DNA of 64,000 bases from Solanum dulcamara (taxonomy: Eukaryota > Streptophyta > Magnoliopsida > Solanales > Solanaceae). Positions 1 through 10,711 of the stretch are shown here, one piece after another. The notes below the pieces were generated by a model, which saw only the letters and a program-made list of their open reading frames with translations, had not been told where the DNA came from and did not search any database. The DNA lies in contig NC_077238.1 of the NCBI RefSeq assembly GCF_947179165.1, forward strand, positions 59,787,257-59,851,256. The letters run 5' to 3'. The position numbers and the translations under genes are program-made. Within the stretch, counting starts at the first letter, position 1; each line of letters opens with the position of its first letter.

Positions 1-379
1 CATTTGCAATAAATCAAGACAAGCATTTGAATCTCCTTTTGAGTTTCTAAATGATTAATTTTTTAAGTTGAAGTCAAAACTAATATGAGTATTATAGTCC
101 TAGATGGTCACATGAAAGATAAATTAAGTCACAAAGACATTCTTTAAGCACGAAAGAGCCAAAATTGGTCAAGGTCTTGTTATGGTCTACTATATGCATA
201 CAGAGTTCATATCATGGCATGTTATATGAATCTACTCTGAGCTATAATTAGAGGGAATGAGGCCTATTTTCCTATACGTTTACGTATACGGTATAATTTG
301 CCATAAGTTGGCAAATATGATGTCGGTTATCTACTAAAAATAACTACCATTGCTAATATTTGGTTGGGTATTAAATGCA
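1..379. other. gene-free AT-rich stretch
   Basis: No open frame longer than about 60 codons, no RNA gene and no recognisable repeat boundary. It is probably the decayed flank of the Ty3 LTR remnant that follows. Confidence 0.5.
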
Positions 380-1110
380 CTAGCATTTATATATATGTAG
401 ATTTATTCACGACATATTATTACACAAGCATACCATCCATATTTGACTACTATAGGTGAGATATCGGTCATCAAGGCTATCTGAATTTTAGTTTCAGGTG
501 GTACCTCTAGTTTCCTTTTTACTGTAATTACTTATGATTATACTTTCCGCATTACATACCAGTACATATTTATTCATACTTACGTCCTATTGCTTAGGGA
601 CATTGCATTCGTGTTGCACGTTCAGACAGTGACGTTGATTGACCTTTACAGTAGGGTTTTGTCTCAATTGAGGATTGGTATGCTCCATTCTTCCTGTAGT
701 TGTTGGTTGTCTATAGGTTTTACATACTTGAGTTTTTATGTTCAGTTGTTGAGTATTGTACATGTTTTTTCCCTATAAGTTGATCGATAGTATTTGTAGA
801 GACTTGTGGACATAACATGTTTGGCCTTTTCAACTTTTTGTTTGTAGTGTTGTTGGCTTATTCTATATAGTTTCAGTTGAAGCCTTGTTGGCTTGCCAGT
901 TCATTATTATTTAAGATGGCCTTGTCATCCCTTTTATTATGTCATTGATATTTTTCTGACCTCACCGATCTAGTTATCTTATTTCAGCAATTTATTATGA
1001 CGACCTTGTCAACCTTGGTTTTTTCTTTTCTTTTATATTTTAGTGACTACCTCGGTTGAATAAGGTACTAGGTTCTAGTTGTACCTCCCCTAGTTTGGGG
1101 AGTGATAGAT
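380..1110 (+). repeat. degenerate Ty3/gypsy LTR remnant
   Basis: The order of short phrases resembles the 3' half of a long Solanaceae Ty3 LTR: a 'cagtacata' block near 560, a 'gacattgcattcgtg' block near 600, an 'agacttgtggacata' block near 800, then repeated 'ccttgttggc' near 890. Element D's LTRs hold comparable phrases in the same order (32380-32720 and 39520-39860). No target duplication, primer site or coding part can be seen, so this is an old truncated or solo LTR. The assignment rests on phrase order only. Confidence 0.4.
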
Positions 1111-2740
1111 TGTAGATAGAATTCAGATTGCAAAGGAAGTTGAATGTGAAAAGTAAAAAATGAAACTTTCCTTTTTTATTTCGATCTGCTAGCAATACTT
1201 GTTGTAGCAGAACCTGGTCTGCTATAGCAGCCTAGATACATCAAAAATACCATCACTATAGTGGTATGTGTCATAGCTCATACACATTGCATGTTCATGC
1301 ATGGTCATATCCTTTCCAATATTGTGAATCATTATAGTCTTTTTTCGAAGAAAATCTGATAAGTGGTGATAAGAGCATAATGGATTGCATAAAAAGGGTA
1401 TCAAATCAAATAAAATCTATGAAATAGGAAAAGTATGAAGAGTGCAGAAATGATCGACTTAAAATATTCCCAGAATTTCAAGTAAGAAATTATTGAGAGA
1501 AATTTGAGTAAATAAATTTCTTTCCCGAGTAGGAATAGTGCGGTATTAATTATCTAAATTCATGCATAGTATTTTATTTTGACCCAACATTTTCAAAAGG
1601 ATTCAATTAGAAAGGGCCGGGAAATAATATCATTGCCCCAACACTTTGGCCTAATAAATTAAATGAATTATTTTCTAGATATACCATTTTAATAGTTTCG
1701 ATCTTATTTTTCCATTGCCCTTGCACATACAGGAATAAACAGTTATTTAAGTAGTATCTGATGTAATGACCTATTTTGTTATTATTAAACATCTCATAAT
1801 ACAATTATAAGAAGACAAAATCTAATATGAGTTGGTTGGAGGTAGCTAAGTAATTTCCGGTCAACCGGGACACATTATAGGCTGCTATAGCAAACGTGCC
1901 GCAGCAAAGGGGTAGTCGTTACACTAAAGAACACAAAATAGAATCCCGGATTAAGTTATTAATTTTAACGAGGATTTCCTCCTAAAAATTCCCCTAGGGC
2001 AAATTTTACAGATAGAGAGCTTACAAAAATAAAGCTGAGAAGCTCTCCAAGAAATAATTTTGTCATCACCTTGCAGATTCTTTGTCAGAATTCTATTTTG
2101 CGGGTAATGAGGACATTAAATAATTAATGGGAGACAACATTATTAGGCCTTCGGACATAGAATTCAGATGACTAATAGTTACAACAATGTAAAAAGGGTA
2201 TTGTGTGAAGTTTCATGGATATAATATTAACCTTTTTATTAACAATTTGGGAAAGTTTAATGTAAAAAATGTGGGAGGAGCACATGTTATTTTATCTATA
2301 AAACACATATTTATTATGCTAAGGGTGGAAAGGGATTGTGGAGAATGATAGAGCCTATTTGTATGTGTTTTAATGGTATGGTCATAATGTGGTTTTTATG
2401 TACTTGATATTTGATATGAAGTTTGTGTAAGGATTTAACAGATTGTGTACATAAACAAACTCATTTGAAATCTTATCAATTATTTAGGATTGTGGAACTG
2501 CATGATTTTTTACATTAAAACTACAACTATAGTAATTTAGTCAAGAATTACATATCTTAGTCAGTCATAACTTTCTTTTGCTTGAAAAAATTAAGCGGAA
2601 GCACTTTCCTTTCTCTTAAAAAAATCAGTTTTTATTTTTCTCTCTCTTTACCTTGTGCATATTAGGAATACCATAAATGGAGTAGGTTATTCTCTTTTAA
2701 TATGCAGAGAAAGGACCAAGCGGTTAGTTCTCACTTTCCA
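1111..2740. other. gene-free AT-rich stretch
   Basis: No coding region is supported. A short phrase 'tgctatagcagcc' near 1219 recurs in inverse orientation near 1880-1893. It could be a decayed inverted-repeat transposon end, but it is too short to call. Confidence 0.4.
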
Positions 2741-2892
2741 TCAAAGTAGGTAGTGGGTAGTGGGGAGTTATAACCAAAATGAACTTCCACCAAAAGAAGT
2801 AGTGGGTGGTGGGGAGTTATAACCATAATAAACTTACACCAAAACATGTAGTAGGTAGTTGGGAGTAATAACCATAATAAACTTCCACCATA
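2741..2892. repeat. 49-bp tandem repeat, about three copies
   Basis: Three successive units begin near 2751, 2800 and 2849, each with a 'tagtgggtag'-like start, 'gggagttataacca' and an 'aacttccacc' end. The period is 49 bp and units differ at a few positions. It is a minisatellite-like local duplication outside any gene. Confidence 0.8.
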
Positions 2893-3037
2893 TTTATTCA
2901 ATTAGAATTTAGATTGTAATTAAATATTAAATAAAAATAATATTAATGTGAGCCATAAAACTAACACATGTGGACCATAAAACTAACAGTTTGAAGAGGT
3001 GTATGTATATTCACAATATGGCCAATTTAGGATAAAC
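2893..3037. other. short flank ending in the element C target duplication
   Basis: AT-rich, no gene. The last five bases, TAAAC at 3033-3037, are repeated directly after element C at 12992-12996. Confidence 0.6.
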
Positions 3038-6000
3038 TGTAAGGCCGCATAAGTTGAAATGTCAAAAGGAAGGAAAATTTTGGATAAACATGGACTGAAA
3101 ATTAAGTTCTGCAACTCAGTCTATGGGTCTTAGAGGTTCCTACGAATCATAGGACTGACTCGTGGAACCAATGGTAAGGCCTGACATTTTTTTTTTTTAG
3201 GGAACAGACCCTACACGAGGCTCCCACCTCTCGTGCACAGTCAGGGGTTGAGCAGCACCCCCAAGCCTTAAAATAGATAACAAAAGTAAAAGTACAAGGA
3301 GGGGGACATAAAACCTTACCTCCGATCCTATGTTGGTTTATAAGTCGGCTAACCTACTAAGGTTGGCTAACTCATCCCCTATACAAAAAGGGCTAACTAT
3401 AATTAGAAAGCAGTAAACCTATGAGAGGACTCCTCCCGGTACAAATAGACTAAAAAAGCATAAATGAGGGAGACTCTCCTCTTCCATGAGAAAACAAGAA
3501 AGTAACCTACACTAGTCCTATTCAAATATGCTACGAATCAGACATAGCTACATTGAAGAAGAACAAGTATACGAAACTTCTATCTCGCATGGAATGGGAA
3601 AATTCTTTTCATCTTTGCCCTTTTTAGTCTTATCGTACCAAGTAAATCCAAAGGAACTATGTAACCCATCAAGAACCTGATAGTCAGCTAAGGAAGGTGA
3701 AAGGAGGAGAAGTATATGGAACTGGAGCATTCAGCAGCCTTGGTATTTTTGATGAAAGAGGTTCTCCAAGAAGCTTGGAAGCAAGGGGGCTACTGCAGGT
3801 GTGAGTCCCCTGCATTCATGGCTATTGCCTGCTTTTGTTTGAAGTTTTGTGACCCTGCACAAATAATCAACCAAGCAAGGATCTCCAATAATATTGTTAC
3901 TAGTAGTGACTGCAGCCTGTTGCATCTCAGCCATGTAGCTGTTGGTGCTGTGATGTAGCTTCTGCACATAAAGACATACAACAGAAAACAAAAATAGAAT
4001 TGAAGATTCATTTTTGATGTTTACTGGATGGATTTCCATGTGTTGGGAGTTGTCTTGCTGATCTAGAATGGTGTTGCTGTAGGCTCTGGTATGTGTGGAT
4101 GTTATCTCCCTTTGTCTGAGACTTTGTGTACCTTATGTGCCTTCACATAACAATTAGAAGAGCAGGGAGCTTCAAGAGTTTTGGGGTGCAATGGATCTGC
4201 TGCAGGTGTTGCAGTCAAGGAATTGGCATGGGTGGAGAGCTGATGTATTGGTGAGGTCCTATCTTGGAAGGCTGCTGTCTCTATGTTGATGCCTTTTATT
4301 TGCCAAGGTGCCCCATTAGCTGTTGTACCTACACAAAAACCATCAAAGGAAAACAACCAGCCAACAAGACAGAAAAACCAGGATGGGCCTGTAGCAGTCT
4401 TGGAGTTTCTATTTGATTTGGTGGTTATATCTTTAATGTCCTCCATGTAGTTGTTGTTAATGCATGTTGATGTATCACTCTAGTAACCTGCAACAATACA
4501 ACAAACAAACAAAAGCAAGAAAGAACTTGCACAAGCTAGCAAAATAGAAAGGATCTCTAAGAGTGTTTTGAAGCCTGTTTGCTTTTTCAAGGTCGCTCGC
4601 CTAACGTCTACAATTATCCGATTGAGCTGAAATTCCTTGAGACTTGCATAAACATGCTAGGCCTGGAATTTTGGCTAAGAAAAGAAGGGAGTTGACTAGT
4701 CAAGTTACAATTCGTAGAAATGACTCATCAAAAAATATCAGAGACTTTAAACTTGCAGGTTTTCAGAACATGCAAGATGACTTGAGTCTACAACTCGTCA
4801 TCAAGAGTATGAATTGTAAGGATAAGTCATAGAGGAGGTTCGGAGAGTCAGTCCACAGGGGTTTTCAGACCCTACAAATTGAGTCACTTCTACGAATCGT
4901 AGAAGTGTCTACGACTCGTAGAGATAAGTCATAGAGAATGTACTCAGGGTTAGTCTTCAGGGTATTTCCAAAACCCTATAGCACAAGTCATTCCTACGAC
5001 TCTTCGACACTTCTATGAGTTGTAAGGATGACTTGTAGGGGCAGCCCGACCAGTTTTTAAACTAGCATTTTAGTCTTTTTCTACATTTTAACATCAAAGT
5101 GTGATCATTTTGGGACTGAAACTACCCTATCTAAGGACCCTAAGCTATTCTAATGCATCATTCTAAAACTTAGACTAAAAAACACAAATCCCTTACCCTC
5201 AAAGTTCTCCCAAGAGTTTCAAGACAAAGTCTAGGGTTTCAATTCAAGGTCCTCCAAGTCTCCATTTTCAAAGCTGCATTAGGGCTTTATTCTCCAAGGT
5301 ATGTGGTTCTCATTCATGGGTTATTTCACCCATAGAGCCTGAATATTTTCTCACTCAATATTTTAATTTTAAATATGAATTTTTATATGATGATTCCAAA
5401 TGCATAGATTATGGTCTATTGGAAACTTATTTATATACATTGATATATATTCACTAATAATTTAATGAAATGAATGATTTATCAAAGTCCTTATATGAAG
5501 GCATGAAAGTAGCTTTAAAGTATATTGGTGAGTTGTTTTAACATGTTTTAATTGATGTATTTTCATCACTCTCATGCATGCTCGCATTATTTTTAAATGT
5601 ATTTGAATGTTGAATGAAATTGACCCACCTAGTTTGTTTATCTTGAAATGAAGCTAAAATGAAATATTTGACTCAAAAGTGAAAGTTTATGAAAGCAAAT
5701 ATTTATGATTAAAGAGAGTCTTATGAAATAAAAGAATGAATGAATAGTGATAAAAGGGCTTCGTAGCCAAAGAATGGATTCAATGTGATAAGGACAATTC
5801 TCACATATCTGAATCAAATGAAAGGTTTTAATGAACTATTCTACCAAATGATGATTTATTGTCTAAAGTTATATGAATGCTTATGCTATATAATATTTAA
5901 ATGTTATTCTGTGGAATTAACCTAGTACCGAATGTAGCATGTAGATGGGGACTCAGCCTAAGGGGTTCTTAAATAAAATCTCATATTGCATTAATATGCA

Positions 6001-6787
6001 CCAACATAGGAGCCCTTGTAGGCTATTTAAGCTAGTGGATCCAAAATTAGCCCTTCAAGTTAAAATTAAAGAAATAATTGAAGTTGATAGTGTTCTACCC
6101 AGTAAATAGTCTCCCCGTGCCAACATAGAGGCTATGTTGGATTTCATATAATAGATCGCATGGTCTTAAATATCGGTTATAATCATCTTCCCACAAAATG
6201 AATGTTTTAATGTTATATATGATGATTTGTCAGGCATGCATTCACTTATGTACTTTGCTTATAAATGTCTTAATGTTTTCATTATATTGCATGCTCACAA
6301 AATTAGTACATTAAAAGTACTAGTGCATACTCTTTGCCTGCATGATATCATCGTCTAGGAACCGATGTTTCTCCACACTCTCCTCCCCATGGCTAGTTCG
6401 ATCATTGAAGGCTACTACTACTTTGGTGAGTTCCCATCTTTCGGGAATAATACCCCTATCACCTTTCTAGTTAATGACTTGTATAGACTTTTGAATTCCT
6501 TTTGAGTACTTATTCTATTTTCTATGAGGGTGAGCGAGGGACATGTCTTATCCCTTCCAAGTCTTTTAGTAGAGGTATGCTTGGACATGAATGTATGATG
6601 TTTAAGTTGACTTTGACTCCTATCCTATGTTGATTCCCTTAGCCCCATTATCCCTTTTATTTCCGCTTGTTGTTGTTTGAATGCCATTACTTATGAAAAG
6701 TTTAATGAATGCTAAGAGGCTTGGGTAAGGTACCTCCGGTGTCTCATTCATCGTGTCACATCTAGGCCCTAGGCTTGGATTGTGACA
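3038..6787 (+). repeat. 5' LTR of element C (interrupted by a LINE)
   Basis: Begins TGTAAGGCCGCATAAG and ends TTGTGACA immediately before the primer site. After removing the 3183-4657 insertion it is about 2.28 kb, matching the 3' LTR. The U3-like part around 4690-5040 is dense in TACGAGTCGTA-type motifs. Confidence 0.92.
3183..4657 (-). mobile_element. 5'-truncated LINE inserted in element C's 5' LTR
   Basis: Read on the - strand it ends in a poly(A), seen as 12 T at 3187-3198. The 250 bp before that match the 3' end of the + strand LINE at 21245-21350 (phrases such as 'cggaggtaaggttttatgtc' and 'cttagtaggttagcc'). Flanks repeat a short target duplication: aaggcctg at 3176-3182 and taggcctgga at 4658-4667. 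The intact 3' LTR of element C has this site without the insertion, which confirms the boundaries. Only 3' untranslated-type sequence is present; small open frames inside are not genes. Confidence 0.88.
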
Positions 6788-6791
6788 AACT

Positions 6792-6808
6792 TGGTATCAG
6801 AGCTCAAG
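6792..6808 (+). other. primer binding site of element C
   Basis: TGGTATCAGAGCTCAAG lies four bases after the LTR end. TGGTATCAGAGC is the usual complement of the 3' end of plant initiator tRNA-Met, which primes reverse transcription. Confidence 0.92.
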
Positions 6809-7000
6809 GTTTTGAAATAGTTTTCAGAGTCTAACATACCGTGTAAATAGGATCTTAATCATGGTTGTGAAGTGCGCCAGAATTATGAGTAGGAGACTAT
6901 GGGACATTTAGGAAAGTTTTCACTTCTTTCAAATTCATGTCATACCCTAAGTGTCATAAGACTTCCTCTAACTAACACATCATTTTATGTGTTCTAGATC

Positions 7001-8060
7001 ATGCCTCGAGAAATAGCACCTCCACCTAGGGCAAAAATTAAAGATGAGGAACAAGATCCTCCAGTTCCCGATGCTCTACATCAGGAGGAGAGAGTGACAC
7101 TTGTGTTGTTCCTCAATATCATCACATTGTTGACTCAAGTCGTAGCCACCCAGCCTAACCAAGGCAATGCTCTTCCTCCTCTTCTTTAAGTGCCCAATTC
7201 GGCTTCTAAGATTTGGGATTTCAAAAGGATAAATCCGCCCATATTATGGAGTTCCTTGATGAGGTTTACTGGATTGTAGCTATCATGGGTGTGCCTCTAA
7301 ATAAAAAGGTTGATGTAGTGGCCTATAAACTCAAAGGTGTGGCAAGAGTATGGTATAAGCGATGGGTCATTGAGAGAGGTAAAGATATAGGGCCGATAGA
7401 ATGCGAAGAGTTCAAGAAGGACTTCATAGATCGCTTCTTCCCTTTGGAACTAAAGGAGGTCAAGATCCAAGAGTTCATCAACCTTCATGAAAGGAGAATG
7501 CGTGTGAGGGAGTATGCTTGCAAATTCACAAAATTGACTAAGTATGCTTCTTTTATGATATCCGATCCAAGGGCAAGGATGAGCAAGGTCATTTTTGGTT
7601 CTCTAGCTTGGTGTCCAAAGAATGCAAAACGATCGTATTGGTCAAAGAGATGGATATCTCCCGACTCATGACATATGTGGAACAAATTGAAAAATACAAT
7701 TTGAAGGAGGGTTCAATAGGGTTCAAGAAGGCTAGAGTGGATGGTGGAGGGTTTAATCCTCAAAGATCCGATTATGGTGGATATGGAAAGGTCCAAGGTG
7801 GGAAACAACTTGTGGGATAAGGTTCCACCGATACTCCTTCTCTAAGGTTCAACAAGGACAAGGGTGCTAACCTGGTGGCTAGCTCCAAGAGAGAATGTGG
7901 ATGCTCAAGATTTTCCCGCTTGCCAAAAGTGTGGGAGGAATCACAAAGGAGAGTGCTTAGGCTCCAATGCATGTTTCAAGTGTGGTAAACTGGGTCATCA
8001 TACTTGGGATTATAGAGGTGGTGGTGGTAGGCCTCAAGGACAAATGTCCCATGGTCAACA
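7001..8060 (+). pseudogene. element C gag (capsid/nucleocapsid), broken
   Basis: Gag coats the element RNA in the virus-like particle. Translation starts at an ATG at 7001 (MPREIAPPP), is stopped near 7189, and resumes at 7213 in the retrotransposon gag domain (residue pattern 'GVARVWYKRW', then 'FKKDFIDRFFP', with 'EFINLHERRMRVREYACKFTK'). A frameshift near 7610 moves the frame to 7608-7820, with a stop before 7864. A zinc knuckle follows (CFKCGKLGHHTWDY, about 7972-8013) in which the last cysteine of the CCHC pattern is tyrosine. At least one stop, one frameshift and a lost zinc ligand make it non-functional. Confidence 0.88.
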
Positions 8061-8109
8061 AGCTCAAGAAGGTGTCCAATGCACCAACCGCTTCTATCCT
8101 TTGCATGTG

Positions 8110-8457
8110 AGGCAAGAGGTTAAGGAAGCACCAAATGTTGTTACCGCTATGTTAAAGGTCTTTGCTTTTGATGCATATGCATTGTTAGATCCGGGTGAAA
8201 ATTTGTCGTTTGTTATTTTATTCTTAGCTAATAGGTTTGATGTGTTACCCAAAATGTTAGTAGAGCCTTATTTGATGTCTACCCCCATTGGTGAGTTAGT
8301 GGTGGCTAGAAAATTCTATAAGAGTTATCCCGTGTCTATCTTGCATAAAGTTGTTCCTTGTGATCTCATTCAGCTTGACATGGTAGATTTCGATGTTATA
8401 CTTGGGATGGATTGGTTACATGTATCTTATGCTTCCATAGATTATAGGACTCTTTGA
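8110..8457 (+). pseudogene. element C aspartic protease region, degraded
   Basis: This domain normally cleaves the element's polyprotein. The frame continues from the zinc-knuckle region with 'ALLDPGENLSF', corresponding to the active-site motif LDPGA of this clade with Ala replaced by Glu. The 'DVILGMDWL' block typical of the protease end follows at 8391-8417. A stop at 8455-8457 separates it from the reverse transcriptase region. Confidence 0.8.
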
Positions 8458-8508
8458 GTCAAGTTTCAATTACCAAATGAGTCTATTCTTGAATAGAAAG
8501 GTCATGAT

Positions 8509-9390
8509 TTGGTAGTGAATGGTAAGTTCATTTCTTGTCTTAAGGCCCGGAAGTTGATTTCTAAGGGTTGCATCTACCACATTGTAAGGTTTAGGGATGT
8601 CGACTCTAAAAGTACTTCTCTTGAGTCAGTTCCTATATTCAATGAGTTTCCTAATGTCTTTATCAATGACCTTCCCGGTATCCCTCCCAACAGGGAAGTT
8701 GATTTTAGTATCGATCTTCTTCTCGATACCCAACCTATCTCTATTCCTCCTTACCAAATGGACCCAGCAGAATTAAAGGAGTTAAAGGAATAATTGAAAT
8801 ACTTGTTAGACAAAGGTTTTATTAGACCAAGTATATTCTCATATAGTGCTCCCATTTTTTTTGTTAGAAAAAAAATGGTTCACTTCGTATGTGCATTGAC
8901 TATCCATAATTGAACAAAGTAACCATCAAGAATAAATACCCAATTCCTAGGATAGATGATTTGTTTGACCAATTGCAAAGGGCAAGTTACTTATCACCGA
9001 CTGAGGGTGAGGGAGTGTGACATTCCCAAGATGGCATTCTGAGCAAGGTATGGTCACTTCGAGTTTATGGTGGTGTCGTTTGGGTTGATGAATCGTCTGG
9101 TGGTGTTTATGGACCTAGTGAATAGGGTGTTAAAACCCTACCTTGATGATTTTGTTGTAGTCTTCATTGAGAAATCTTTATATACTCATGGGGTGAGGAA
9201 GAACATAAGAATCACTTGAGGGTTGTGCTACAAACCTTGAGGGATAGATAATTGTTTGCCAGATTTAGCAAGTGTAAATTTTGGTTGAAGGAGGTGACAT
9301 TTCTTGGTCACATAGTTTTCAATGATGAGATCAAGGTTGATCCTAAGAAAATGGAGGCGGTGAGGAATTGGCCTAGCATAAGATATTGAA
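8509..9390 (+). pseudogene. element C reverse transcriptase, deleted and frameshifted
   Basis: The RT lead-in is recognisable ('DFSIDLLLDTQPISIPPY') and is followed by a stop near 8791. The core continues out of frame ('[16 protein letters not shown]' near 8915-8960). A short deletion near 8990 joins the block before motif A to '[12 protein letters not shown]', removing the region with the first catalytic aspartate. The later DD box is also destroyed near 9170 ('VVVFIEKSL'). Past 'NDEIKVDPKK' (about 9330) the sequence jumps at about 9385 straight to integrase, so RNase H and the integrase zinc-binding part are missing. Confidence 0.85.
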
Positions 9391-10467
9391 ATACCTACTT
9401 AGAAGTGGGAAGATGTGAATATGGATTTCGTAGTGGGTTCGCCTCATACTTGGAAATGTCATGATTCGATTTGGGTAATTATTGATAGGATCACTAAGTC
9501 AGCTCATTTCCTATCGGTCTAGACCTCTTTAGTGCCAAAGATTATGCTAAGTTATATATTTGGGAGTTGGTGAGGTTGCATGGGGTGCCATTATTAACTA
9601 TTTCGGATCATGATACCCAATTCATCTCTCACTTTTGGAAATCATTTCAAAGGGGTCTTGGTACTAAAGTAAAGTTAAGCACCATATTCCATCCTCAAAA
9701 CGATGGGCAAGCTGAAAGGATAATTCAAAGAGAATATGTTAAGGGCTTGTGTGTTAGAGTTCAAAGGGAGTTGGGATGATCATCTACCGCTCATCGCGTT
9801 TGCGTATAATAAGAGCTACCACTCAAGTATTGAGATGTCGCCGTTTGAGGCTTTGTATGGGAGAAGATGTAGGTCTCCGATCGGTTGGTTTGAAGTAGGT
9901 AAAATGAACTTGTTGGGTCCTGATTTGGTGCTTGATGCTTTGTATAAGGTTAAGGTCATTAGAGAAAGGTTGAAGATTGCTCAAAGTCGTCAAAAGTCCT
10001 ATTTTGACACTAGAAGAAAGGATCTTGAGTTTAATGTGGATGATTGGGTGTACTTGAAAGTTTCACCCATGAAAGGTGTAGCTCGGTTTGGTAAGAAAGG
10101 GAAATTTAGCCCTAGGTATGTAGGGCCTTATAGAATCTTGAGACGTGTTGGCAAGGTTTCTTATAAGTTGGATTTTCCTTTAGAAATGGCCATGGTTCAT
10201 CTAGTGTGCCATGTGTCTATGTTAAGAAAATATGTACGTGATCATAGTTTCATTGTTCCATTGGAAGTAGTGGGTGTTGAAGAAAGCTTGACTTATGAAG
10301 AGGTTCCAATTAAAATTTTGGACCGGCAAGTTAAAAGATTGAGTAACAAAGAAGTTGCATCCGTTAAAATTCTTTAGAGAAATCAACAAGTTGAAAGAGC
10401 TACATGGGAAGCGGAATTGGATATGATGAAATGTTACCATCATTTCTTTCATTCTACTCAAACCTAA
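9391..10467 (+). pseudogene. element C integrase core and chromodomain-type tail, frameshifted
   Basis: Integrase inserts the DNA copy into the host genome. Residue blocks are 'DVNMDFVVGSPH', 'ISDHDTQF' and 'DGQAERI', which keep the three D, D, E catalytic positions. A frameshift near 9740-9780 splits the core, and the second part runs to 10377 with 'AYNKSYHSSIEMSPFEALYG', the C-terminal 'DDWVYLKVSPMKG' and 'VGPYRILRRVGKVSYKLDFP', then 'EVPIKILDRQVKRLSNKEVASVKIL'. A stop at 10375-10377 precedes the final 'QQVERATWEAE'. The tail is the reduced chromodomain-like region of Tekay/Del elements. Confidence 0.88.
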
Positions 10468-10711
10468 GGTACTAAGTTATTCATGCTCAAAAGTTTAAGA
10501 CTCTTATATTTCAATCTTTCTTACGGATTCATATGCATGCATGTTCACGAAGTTGAGTTTCAATATTACGTTTTTATGCTAAGTTTAAAGATCTCATGTT
10601 CTATACATTTCGAGTGTTATCGTATTCATGTTGGGTTGCTAGTCCTCATGTCGTGTCTTTTCTATGCTAATGATTCTCATTTGAGGACGAATGTTCCCAA
10701 TGGGGAGATAT
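10468..10711 (+). other. element C 3' untranslated region and polypurine tract
   Basis: Non-coding spacer ending in a purine-rich 'caatggggagatat' immediately before the 3' LTR start at 10712. The purine run is the likely primer for plus-strand DNA synthesis. Confidence 0.6.

Noticed and set aside
3716..4446. Open frames of 60-114 codons in the LINE fragment
   Set aside because: They lie in 3' non-coding LINE sequence and resemble no protein.
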